Notes under the pieces: model-generated
Told to the model about the DNA's origin: nothing
Databases searched by the model: none
The model's input: only the letters and a program-made list of their open reading frames with translations
Shown here: in pieces, positions 1 through 7,640 of the stretch
Layout of the letters: each line of letters opens with the position of its first letter
How positions within the stretch are numbered: position 1 is the first letter of the stretch
Source of the DNA: Gonium pectorale
Taxonomy: Eukaryota > Chlorophyta > Chlorophyceae > Chlamydomonadales > Volvocaceae
NCBI GenBank assembly: GCA_001584585.1
Contig: LSYV01000082.1
Coordinates: 160,730-170,878, forward strand
DNA: 10,149 nt
Reading direction: 5' to 3'
Position numbers and translations under genes: made by a program

Positions 1-158
1 CGGCGTGGCGGGTGAAGGGTTTGGGCAGCTGTCTAGGTGGGGCTTGCTTTTGGCGAGAGCTGCCCATCCGCCGTCGCATGGCAAGGGCTGCTCCGTGCAT
101 GTGCACAAATCAAATGTGCCGTACAAACGCGCCCGCGCCCGTACCCTCGTGCGTACAG
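1..158 (+). other. probable 3' part of an intron of the left-edge gene
   Basis: The sequence ends in GTACAG at 153-158, a plausible 3' splice site preceded by a C-rich stretch. Immediately after it the sequence becomes convincingly coding. The upstream 150 bases are open in the same frame, but the implied peptide is rich in Cys and Arg with no recognisable pattern, so I read it as intron. Alternatively part of it could be exon, since no stop forces the boundary. Confidence 0.5.
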
Positions 159-713
159 GCCCTCCAGCGGGACAATCAGGAGCTGAGGTCCATGCTGGCG
201 GAGACGGCCGCCCGGCAGACGCAGCAGCAGCAGCATCCCGGCGGAGGCGGGACCCAAGCGGCGACAAACGCGCTGCCGGCAGCAGCGGTCGCAGCGCAAG
301 GTTCTGGCGGGGGCGGCGGGGGCGCGGGGCCGACCGCTTTGGCAGCGCTGGCGGCTCGGCTCGGCGGAGGGCAGCAGAGCGCGCGGGCCGAGACCCCACA
401 GCTGTTTATGGCTCGGCAGCAGCCGCAGCAGCAGCCGCCGCAGCCGACGTCAAGGCTGCACCTGACTGGGCTGGATGTGCCGGGTACCACGGATGATGTG
501 TACGGCGCTGCAGCCGGGCCGGATGCGGGTGCAGCGGGCGACGGCGGCGCCGGCTCCAGGGGCCCGACGGCGTCCTCTGCGTCGTCATCGGCGGCGGCGG
601 CTGCAGTGGCGGCTGAGGAGGCGGAGGCCGCGGCTGAGGCGGAGGTCGAGAGCTACTGCGCCGCCGCGCTGACGGGCGTGTCCGTGACGCACCGCTGCCG
701 GGCTTGCGTCTAG
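159..713 (+). CDS. last exon of a low-complexity protein with a coiled-coil start (partial, 5' part outside window)
   Basis: This is a phase-0 exon of 184 codons ending in TAG at 711-713. The first ~19 residues (LQRDNQELRSMLAE and flanks) have the Leu/Asn/Glu spacing of a coiled coil and would suit the distal end of a leucine zipper, but the basic region that would prove a bZIP factor lies outside the window. The rest is low complexity: a QQQQ tract from the CAG run near 220-234, Gly runs near 300-330, a second Gln/Pro stretch (RQQPQQQPPQP) near 415-445, and an Ala/Glu-rich segment at about 580-650. The tail, ending CRACV, is Cys-containing and unlike the rest. Such tracts are common in Chlamydomonas transcription and signalling proteins. 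Function is not assignable from this exon alone. Confidence is good that it is coding, low for any family. Confidence 0.65.
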   Translation, partial: ALQRDNQELRSMLAETAARQTQQQQHPGGGGTQAATNALPAAAVAAQGSGGGGGGAGPTALAALAARLGGGQQSARAETPQLFMARQQPQQQPPQPTSRLHLTGLDVPGTTDDVYGAAAGPDAGAAGDGGAGSRGPTASSASSSAAAAAVAAEEAEAAAEAEVESYCAAALTGVSVTHRCRACV

Positions 714-746
714 GGAGGGTGGGGAAGGAGGGAGAGGAGGAGCGTC

Positions 747-751
747 TGTAA
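747..751 (+). terminator. candidate poly(A) signal TGTAA for the left-edge gene
   Basis: TGTAA is the standard volvocine polyadenylation signal. This copy lies 34 bases after the stop codon at 713, which would give a very short 3' UTR. A second TGTAA at 2162-2166 would give a 3' UTR of about 1.45 kb. The sequence alone cannot say which is used. Confidence 0.35.
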
Positions 752-1204
752 GGGCTAGATTGGCCGGCCACATATCGCCGCGTGCTCACGGGGTTGAAGT
801 CAGCATACCACGTGCCCGTTCTGCGTGAAAGGTGCCGATCAGGCGGCACTCTTGCCGGTTCGCAGCGATCTGCATGCGTCCTGTTACATTGTGCTCGCTA
901 AATGCTGCCCGCTTTGGAGACCCGCCGCGACGCTGCGGTGCCAGGCTCGGCGTGACAGTCGGAGAACGCACGTCCTGCGTTTGCCGGTGCGGGCGCACGT
1001 CGGCAAGCAGGCCCTGCTTGGGCTCGCTTTAGTGTTCAATTAATGATCTGCCACCTGGGCTTACGGCTCTAAATAATTTCACTCCTGCTCACTTGTGGGC
1101 GCTATGTGGACGGTGCTGCTCGCTGCTCACTGATGCCGCATTGGGTCCGCATTGGGCACCTGACCACGCGTGCCCTTGATCTCTATCATTGCTTGACCTT
1201 GCGT

Positions 1205-1675
1205 GCCGTACATGCATTTCTGTTGAGGCTCTCGCGCTACTTGGCCGTACAGCATACGCCCATCGTGGCCGAGTGCCCTGACTCCTACGTACCGTACCCC
1301 GGCCGGCTGTCCACTTCACGTGCTGTGTACGGCGCGTGGTGCGCGTTTCAGTTTCCCCGCATGCAGCGCGCACGGCCTCCCGTCAATTCAAGCATGTGAT
1401 GCGTTTCTGGCGGCGTAACTACACCTAGCCCGAAGGGGTTCACAATCTTGGGGAAGCCATGCCTTCCGCTCTACCGCAGTTGCCGCGTCCCGCCTGCGCA
1501 AGGCGATTAAAGGGCACACTGTATCGCTGCGCCGCTGCTGCTGCTGCATCTGTTGTTGCTGCATGGCCGTTGCTTTCCTTTGCCGCGGGCTCAAGCACCC
1601 AACTGTGTACTTACCCGCGGCCGAGTGCGGGATGCTGCCCGGCCGTACAATGCAGTGGTAGCAGTACGGCAGTAC
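1205..1675. promoter_or_regulatory. cluster of GTAC / GCCGTAC motifs
   Basis: Nine GTAC tetranucleotides occur between 1208 and 1675 (starts 1208, 1247, 1289, 1294, 1327, 1607, 1645, 1664, 1672). Five are within GCCGTAC or its complement GTACGGC (1205, 1244, 1327, 1642, 1664). GTAC is the core bound by SBP-domain factors, including Chlamydomonas CRR1, the copper-response regulator. Regulatory function is inference: no gene start was identified next to the cluster, and the motif could simply be part of a diverged repeat. Confidence 0.2.
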
Positions 1676-2161
1676 GGGGTAGCAGTTGTTTCTCAGTCTG
1701 GATTGGCGCATAAACGCACAGTTACGGGTCTGCATTTACAGGCGATGTGCTAGCTGCACCGGAAAGTGTGTCGACCGAGGGAGCCTGGTTGGTGGTTGTC
1801 AGGGGCGTCACGGCTGGATGGCGCGGCCCGGTGGACATTTATTATGTACCATCCATCTGCGCGGCGCTGCTCCTGTGACATGGAGCCTTCGGACGCATTG
1901 CAGTCCTGGCCACCCGCTACCGTCGCATGTGTACCTGACCGTGAGCATGCGGCTATTGATGAACGCGGTCCGCTATTATAGTAAGGGAACCTGAGATTGA
2001 GAGCTGCGGAGATTACAAGAGTGGGTGCATGCGTGGTGACCGTGATGACCTTGGTCCAGCGACCCGTGGGTCGGTCCGTGCCTGGGCAGCCACTTGGCGG
2101 CGGGTCTACCCGCCCGCATGCTGTTCGCCAAGAGAAGTCAGACTCGACCTAGCGCCACTCG

Positions 2162-2166
2162 TGTAA
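2162..2166 (+). terminator. alternative candidate poly(A) signal TGTAA
   Basis: This TGTAA on the plus strand is in a context (CGTGTAAGCCC) typical of Chlamydomonas transcript ends. If it serves the left-edge gene, the 3' UTR would be about 1.45 kb. It may equally be a chance occurrence, since only one or a few downstream-type signals are expected in this length. Confidence 0.3.
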
Positions 2167-2280
2167 GCCCATATGCACAGCCGCCGCCGGAATTCTGAAC
2201 TGCCACACACATGGATGGGAGACCCCCTGCACAGGCGACTGTGATGGCGCCCAGCTTGCACCATACGTAGATGCGGTTCA

Positions 2281-2328
2281 GGCTACAGATTACAGACTAC
2301 AGGCTCCCCAGAGGGGCTACAGGCCACA
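2281..2328 (+). repeat. degenerate 7-bp tandem repeat (GGCTACA / GATTACA / GACTACA)
   Basis: Three adjacent 7-mers, GGCTACA, GATTACA and GACTACA, occupy 2281-2301. Two more, GGCTACA and GGCCACA, occupy 2315-2328. The 13-base spacer holds a small CCCC/GGGG inverted repeat. The array lies about 35 bases upstream of the retrotransposon relic. It could be a microsatellite, or a leftover of the element or its insertion junction. Confidence 0.5.
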
Positions 2329-2361
2329 TGAGCCGATTGGCTCCCGACCCGCCACAGCAGA

Positions 2362-2632
2362 GTGGGTGAAACACCCGTCAGGCTTGGGTGTTGGGAGACA
2401 CAGGTGAACCGGCCCAATGGCCGAGCCCGGGCTGAGCGAACGTGCAAGGCTTGTGGTGAAGCCGCGGCCGTAGAGGATGAACTACATGTGTTCTGCGAAT
2501 GCCCATGCTACGAGCAACTCCGAATCCAATGCGAGGCTGATGAACATGAAGGTTGCCCCGCCAGCTGCGGTGGGAGCCTACCTACAGGCTGTCTGGGATA
2601 CTAGGCACGCATACTTTGGCGTCAAGCGCTGA
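2362..2632 (+). pseudogene. C-terminal relic of a non-LTR (LINE) retrotransposon ORF, frameshifted
   Basis: Two overlapping frames together give the tail of a LINE reverse-transcriptase polyprotein. Frame one carries a run starting RLGCWETQVNR, then the zinc-knuckle-like pattern C-x2-C-x10-H-x4-C (TCKACGE...EDELHVFCEC; first Cys codon at 2443), then CYEQLR. This is the usual end of such proteins: basic segment, C-x2-C, acidic VEDE, His, Cys, then a Tyr/Arg helix. Frame one then runs into unrelated residues. The natural C-terminus continues one base out of frame from about 2546 (VGAYLQAVWDTRHAYFG) and stops at TGA 2630-2632, so an indel lies at about 2530-2550. An in-frame stop at 2329-2331 closes the upstream side, and no endonuclease or polymerase domain is present. 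The piece is therefore a dead, 5'-truncated copy. The clade (L1-like or other) cannot be set from the tail alone. No autonomous function is expected. Confidence 0.6.
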
Positions 2633-3754
2633 AGCGGGCCGCCTCCCCACCCCAATATTCGCAAATCGCCCATGGCCCCCCGGCTTTGATGGACGTGTAA
2701 CCTGCAACACAGACGGGCGTCATAGGCTAGGATGGATAGCAACCCGAAGGTTGAAGGGTAAGGGGCCCATCGACAAAGGCTCAGGGTTTCCGTCCTAATC
2801 AACCATACTGCCTGTGCGCTGCTTACCAAATTATACCCATGGCCGACCAGCCAACTCCTCATTGTACGGTTGTACCCAGCCTGACGCTTCGTATCAGAAT
2901 GGTCAACACGGCCCTAACACAGCCCTGGTTTGAACAGACATGAGCTGCTGTGCCGCCGACCAACAGTAAGTGTGAACACTGGGATTCTATATAATCTGAA
3001 CGGCGCTTCTACTACAAACAAACTGGATGTAGACCGTATCAGGGGACTTCCACACCTCTGCAGGCAGTTGCGTCCCGACCAAAGCGCACTGCTGTCCACA
3101 AGCTAATGTGGATACCCAAGCAGCTCCCAAGGTGCGGCCCCAACGCAAGGCACGCGTGTGCCTCCGCATCTTGGATCCTCCGTAACCTGATAGGCAGCTA
3201 GCCTCAATAGAGCCCCACGCCTCCCATAAACCCCCAAACTGCTCTCAGGCATCAAGGGCACACAGCAATTGAAGGGAATGACCAGCAAATCACAGTCACC
3301 AGACCACCTCAAACCCGAGCGACCAGGCCCCGCAATTGCCGATCAGGCGCACATTCTTGGCAACCCTGCCGGCAGCAGTGCGAAACCGCCCTCTGACCGC
3401 AGCCTAGCGGACAAGGTTAGCAGCAACATCCGAGCACGGAGACAAGGGCATATCACGCAATGGTGCGCAGCCGACTCGATAGCTAGGCCCGGTCTATCTG
3501 GCCACCCTGCTCTCAGCCCCTTAGACCAAGCGTGGCAGAGAGCTACCAAGGCCCGGCCCAAAAGCACGAATTCCCGACAGACACGCATGCGCATGTTTAT
3601 CTCCGAAATTCTCCGATCCACCAATACCTGACAGGCCACAGAGTTATGACCCGCGAGGGGGTACGTAGCACACAAATTGAACGTGGCCCCTGCCCCCCAT
3701 TACCTTCATCTAACTGCAGGTTTCAGGAGGACTGGGACAGGGAAGGGCGCACCG
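2633..3754. other. non-coding stretch between LINE relic and ankyrin gene
   Basis: No convincing exon is visible on either strand. The first ~150 bases may be the 3' UTR of the LINE relic: a TGTAA lies at 2696-2700, 64 bases after its stop. From about 2900 to 3650 the plus strand is clearly A/C-rich (for example 3180-3330), so the minus strand is T/G-rich. A TATATAA string occurs at 2988-2994 with no gene placed behind it. No RNA gene, terminal inverted repeats or CRISPR-like array was recognised. Confidence 0.4.
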
Positions 3755-3759
3755 TTACA
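3755..3759 (-). terminator. poly(A) signal TGTAA of the ankyrin gene
   Basis: On the minus strand the sequence reads TGTGTGTAACGG, a canonical volvocine poly(A) signal context. It lies 33 bases past the TAG stop (3794-3792). It is the only minus-strand TGTAA I found between the stop and about 2700, so it is the best candidate despite giving an unusually short 3' UTR. Confidence 0.6.
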
Positions 3760-3791
3760 CACATCGGCATTTTCGAGATATGCACGGACAG

Positions 3792-6088
3792 CTACCGCCT
3801 CTCCTGCTGCCCAATCGCGAGAAACTCTACCACTTCTTGCCGCTTCCACTGCTCCTCGGGGATTGGCTGCTGCTGCTGCCGCCGAGCGACCTCCACCTCC
3901 GTCAGTGCCATCAGCCATTCGCGCACCTCCTCGTTTGCTTGAGGCGCCAAGCGGAGGCAGTCCTCCGCAGTCACTGGGCAGCCCAGCTCCACCAGGTAGC
4001 GCAACACCGGCAGCAGCATGCAGAAGGGGTGGAGGCAGGACTCAAAGACGGCCCCGGCACCGCTGGCGGGGCCCCAGGGGCAGCCCAGCCGTGCCAGGCA
4101 GCGGAGCGTCGCCAGGTCATTGTGTTCAGCTGCCATCATGAAGGGCCCACCGTCGTCCTGGCGCCAGATAGATTAGACAAGATGTAGAAGGCAAGCAGGG
4201 GACAGCTTAGCTGCGAGTTACCTTGCGTGACACCTGATTGGAGAGACTGCGCAGAGCAAGAATCAGCAGTGCAACTAGGGCGACCAGGGAGAGGCCAGCA
4301 ACGAGAGCGCAGACAGATATGCTGCCATGCTTTCGCAGGCGCCCGCGCAACGGCTGCGAAACGGGGACGGCCCGTGCAACGGCTGTGACACCGGGTTGCC
4401 TTCCCCGTTTCTGCTTCGTTTTTGAAACGGCCCAAACACACAACGGGGAGCGGTATTAACAAGGAAACCGGCATGCAGTGTGTCCCAACGCAACCGAGCC
4501 GGGTGCTCACCGGCATGGGGCAGCCCCGCTCCACCAGCCACTCCAGCGCCAATTCGCAGCCCATCCCGGCAGTGATATTGAAGGTGTCAGCGCTCCAGGG
4601 GCAGCCCCGCTCCCGCAGCCAGGCCATCAGCTCCACACGGCCTGAGGCTGCCGCGGCATCCATCAGGGCAGCGGACTGCACCGGCGCCCCAAGCTCCTCC
4701 ACTGCCCATGCCAGCACCGGCAGCTGCCCGTTCTGGGCGGCTGCCGTCGCCAGCGCTGCCACCTTTGCGGCGTCCAGTGGACAGCCGCGCTGCCGCAGCC
4801 ACTGCAGCACTTCGAGATCGCATCGGCGCAACACAGCCTCGTGCAGCCGCGTATCGTGCAATGAGGCGGCCAGCTCCTCGACCGCCCACGCCAGCACCGG
4901 CAGTTGCCCGCTCCGGGCCGCCGCTTGCGCCACATCGCCAGCGTCCAGCGGGCATCGGCGCTCATGCAGCTTCTTCAGCGCCTCCAGCTGGCCCAGCCCT
5001 GCAGCGTCCGCAGCGGCTATGGGCGAAGGGCGCAGCCCGCGTGCCACCAGCAGCTCCAGGGCGGCCATGTTACCGGCGCGAAGTGCTGCGTCGACGGCTT
5101 TCCCATCAGCTGGGTAGCCCCGCGCCAGCAGCCATGCCAGCCGCAGCTCGGCGTCAGGGCGGGCCGCAGCAGCTGTGCATGTGTCCGGGTACCTGATGAA
5201 TCCAGGGGGCAGCTGCGACTCAACCCACTCGACCTTGGCCTGCCAGTCGGCGGTGCGGCTTCGGGCGGCTGACGACAAAATATTGGAATCATCGCTATGC
5301 GGCAGATGGAAGATGCTGCAGCGCTGGCGGATTGACATGAGCGTGGCCAGGTCGCAGCTCTCCGCAGCGATGAACAATAGGAACGGACAGCCCCGCTCGA
5401 CCAGAGGCGCCAAGCCGCTCCCGAAGCCGATGGACCCCTCCGGCCGCAGCTGCAGCAGCCAATCCGCCAGTTCCGGGCGCCCGGCGCGTAGGGCGGCGCC
5501 CACATGCCACATGGTCAACAGGCGATGGGCGCCTATACTGCAGATGAGCGCCTCACACACCGCCGTGTGTCCCGCCTTCACGGCGGCACCCAGTGCAAAG
5601 GTGATGGATCGATCGAACCGGGGCCCGAGCCGGCGCCCGAACCCCACGAGGTGGCGAACTGCGTCGACGTGGCCCGCAGCGGCGGCCGCCTCCAGGAGGG
5701 TTACGAGGTGCCCATCATTCGGGATGAAGCCCACCGCTTCCAGCGCCAACTCCAGGTTGGCCACCACGCCGCTGGCCGCAGTCTGGCGCAGCAGCTGCAT
5801 GCGCTGCTCCAGATTCATGTCCCGCATGGCGCCCGAGCCGGCCCAGCGTGAGGCGAAGGCGTGGGGCGGGGTGGGCTGCGAGAGGCGCACGGCGGCGAAC
5901 TCGGGGCGGCCGCGGAACTGCTCCCCGGTAGCCCTGTTGACGCAGCGCAGCGTGCAGATGACCTCGTTGGGGTGCAGGAAGCTGGCGAAGCGCTCCACCA
6001 GCCAGGGCAGCCAGACGTTGGACAGCTCGGGCGCGGCATCGCGGGGGGTTGATTCGTCCTCGGCCTCCAGGCTGGCTCGCACCCTCAT
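3792..6088 (-). CDS. F-box-like / ankyrin-repeat protein, two exons (6088-4511, 4157-3792)
   Basis: The complete gene predicts 647 residues. The start ATG (6088-6086) is the first after an in-frame TGA at 6112-6110; the stop is TAG at 3794-3792. Residues ~22-60 (LSNVWLPWLVERFASFLHPNE...LRCVN) resemble an F-box-like helical region, followed by VRLSQPTPPHAFASRW, a signature I associate with an expanded Chlamydomonas ankyrin family. The remainder is roughly a dozen or more degenerate ankyrin-type units of the A-A-x-x-G-x-L-x-x-L-x-W-L-x-x-R-G-C-P form, several ending RGCPL/RGCPW. Residues ~394-453 and ~454-513 are a 60-residue tandem duplication, each starting GQLPVLAWAVEEL. Exon 1 ends in CCG at 4511 before GTGAGC. 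Exon 2 resumes in phase 0 with GACGACGGT at 4157 after CCAG, restoring an unbroken repeat. The C-terminal ~30 residues form a charged, QQQQ-containing helix-like tail. Ankyrin arrays bind proteins; an F-box would suggest a substrate adaptor of an SCF ubiquitin ligase, but a true Skp1-binding motif is not demonstrable by eye. Likely soluble: no signal peptide or membrane segment is seen. Confidence 0.88.
4158..4510 (-). other. intron of the ankyrin gene
   Basis: The 353-bp intron starts GTGAGC (4510 downward) and ends CCAG (to 4158), phase 0. Reading through it would leave the repeat pattern after CPMP and add an unrelated sequence; removing it joins CPMP directly to DDGGPFMMAAEHND, restoring the ankyrin periodicity. 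It contains a direct repeat of GCAACGGCTG (4347-4356 and 4376-4385) and an inverted pair CCGTTTC / GAAACGG (4405-4411 and 4424-4430). Confidence 0.85.
4683..4930 (-). repeat. 180-bp internal tandem duplication in the ankyrin coding region
   Basis: The segment around 4693-4738 closely matches that around 4873-4918. Both contain the plus-strand string CCAGCACCGGCAG flanked by near-identical bases, and the register is exactly 180 bp, or 60 residues (two ankyrin-type units). Differences are largely synonymous in the best-conserved block and more frequent outside it. This points to an older duplication kept in frame, or to gene conversion. Confidence 0.75.
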
Positions 6089-6697
6089 GCCGCGCCCTAA
6101 CGATAGTCGTCAACTTTAACGACCTTCGCGACAGTCAATTTGAAGGTGCCAACTTGCAATGCCTGCTATGCCAGAAAGAAAGCGGTACAGTAACATCACT
6201 TTTTGGTGACATAATCGCCCGGCCCATGATCAGCACACGGCCAAAACTGCTCACCGGCAGCCAGGTTCCAGCGTCGGCTGAAGTAAGGTAACTGTGTTGT
6301 CCAAGAAGGCAGCGGGTATGCGCTACAACGTGCAGCCTCCGTGGCATCTCCATAGGCCAGAATCAAACGGCGCCCGCGGGCTGCTCGTCCAGCTCGTCCC
6401 GCATGTGTGTCATCCCTGTCATCTAATTCTTCCCGGCGGCTCCCGGGTGGGGCTCACACTATGCGGCTGCAGGGCATGTGGGGGCATGTACCGCAAGGGT
6501 TGATCAAACCCGCCGCTGCACCGCTCCACCCCGGGTAGCACACTTGGGTCTCACACCACGCCTCGCTGCGCCACAAAATGGAAAGGCTGCAATTGGGGAG
6601 CCAACTCTACGGTCATACACACCCGAAGGCGCGATGTTTCCAGCAGGGCGGGCGGGCGGTACAGAAAAAGGCAAGCGAGCGAGGCAAAGGAGCAGAC

Positions 6698-6745
6698 GCA
6701 CCACGCCCGTGACCACGCCACGCCACACCACATGCCACGCACACA
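6698..6745 (+). repeat. CCAC(A/G)C-rich low-complexity patch
   Basis: CCACGCC recurs three times with variants such as CCACACC and CCACGCA within about 48 bases. It is simple-sequence in nature, with no evidence of function. Confidence 0.4.
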
Positions 6746-7621
6746 ACTTGCGGAGCAGGCGAGCATGTTTGGCGAGCCGGCAGGGGGAGGCTTGGGCCGT
6801 GGGCTTGGGATAAGGGAGGTGGACATACACCCACGTTGGCTGCTGACGTGATAGTGGCATGCACGGCAAGCCCGTTAGGGCCCGCTGGTTGGTTGGCCGT
6901 TAGTTGGTGCAATACCGGTATCACGTGTTCAGACGCAACTCATTCCAGACATTGAAGGTACAGGCGCGCCCGCACCTGCAAGCAAGGCCCTTTAGGCTTG
7001 CGATTGTTTTGACGCTGTTCAATTGGCTTGATTGCGTGTGCACAACTGTGTACTGAGCCGTACCATGCAGTTTCCGCCTACCATACTGATGGCGGGCTGA
7101 CGCATTATGAGGTATTTTTGTCCACCCTGCACGATGCTGTCGCGTTCTGTCTGCCACCTTCCGTCAGAGTGAGCAGGATAAGCGTCGGGACGGTGGTGGT
7201 ACAGCCGTCAACGGCGCTCTTCATGGCCAGCTGGTCACGCCCTGCGAGCACTTGCGCCGAGTTGGATAGGTTTGGATCCATACCTTCAACTGGCGGGCGT
7301 GCGTGTGGATCGTAAAACGGCAAAAGCGCAGCAAAGCAACAGCACATGGCGGAGCTGCCCGTGCCATTGTATCGTGGCTAGAGCCTCCCCCGGGGCTTTG
7401 CTCCATCCCCGCGAACGAGACGCCCCTCACGCGGTTAGAGGCAATGAAACTGGGCCGACTGTTGCCCGGTAACCACACTAAGATTCGATGCTGACCACCA
7501 GTTCCAATGTGGCACACCGCCAGCTGGCTCTGGGCCGGGGTAGGTGGGCGCATGGCGGCGTGGGGCGTGTGCGGAGCTGCGGACTCGGCAGTTGGTCCTT
7601 GTCAGCAGGATACTGCGAGTA

Positions 7622-7640
7622 AGCATATGCATATATATGG
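7622..7640 (+). promoter_or_regulatory. AT-rich TATA-like patch upstream of the secreted-protein gene
   Basis: An isolated AT-rich string (CATATG followed by CATATATATG at 7630-7639) stands out in otherwise GC-rich sequence and contains TATATAT. It lies about 460 bases before the ATG at 8102. If it is a TATA box, the gene would have a long or intron-containing 5' UTR. It could be a chance or microsatellite-like AT stretch. Confidence 0.25.

Larger units (their letters stand above)
752..2280. other. non-coding stretch, possible long 3' UTR or intergenic spacer
   Basis: Open frames here are short, begin and end arbitrarily and encode no recognisable domain. Composition is A-poor and T/G/C-rich on the plus strand between about 1100 and 2000, which would fit transcribed 3' UTR of the left-edge gene. 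A (CTG)4 run sits at 1535-1546. GTAC motifs are crowded at 1205-1675 (listed separately). No RNA gene was recognised. Confidence 0.4.

Noticed and set aside
833..845. 13-base string TGCCGATCAGGCG shared with 3337-3349, with similar bases following (CAC..TCTTG)
   Set aside because: A 13-base match is expected about once by chance in a window of this size, and similarity does not extend to either side.
1003..1045. Resemblance between 1003-1045 and 6977-7030 (GCAAGCA-GGCCCT ... TGTTCAATT)
   Set aside because: Several gaps are needed, and flanking sequence does not align; not strong enough to call a repeat family.
1106..1399. Plus-strand open frame of 97 codons
   Set aside because: Trp/Cys/Arg-scattered sequence without domain or codon bias of the neighbouring exons; overlapping frames of similar length exist on the other strand.
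2988..2994. TATATAA as a promoter element
   Set aside because: No coding exon or transcript feature lies downstream on the plus strand.
4422..5117. Plus-strand Ser/Ala-rich open frame
   Set aside because: Also antisense to the ankyrin exon and running into its intron; low-complexity product of codon bias.
5175..6119. Long plus-strand open frame (314 codons) opposite the ankyrin gene
   Set aside because: It is the antisense shadow of a GC-rich coding exon; its translation is Arg/Ser/Ala-rich with no domain, while the minus strand gives a clear repeat protein.
6504..6869. Minus-strand open frame of 121 codons in the divergent spacer
   Set aside because: No recognisable domain, no splice or poly(A) context, and a composition explained by the CCACGCC-rich patch.
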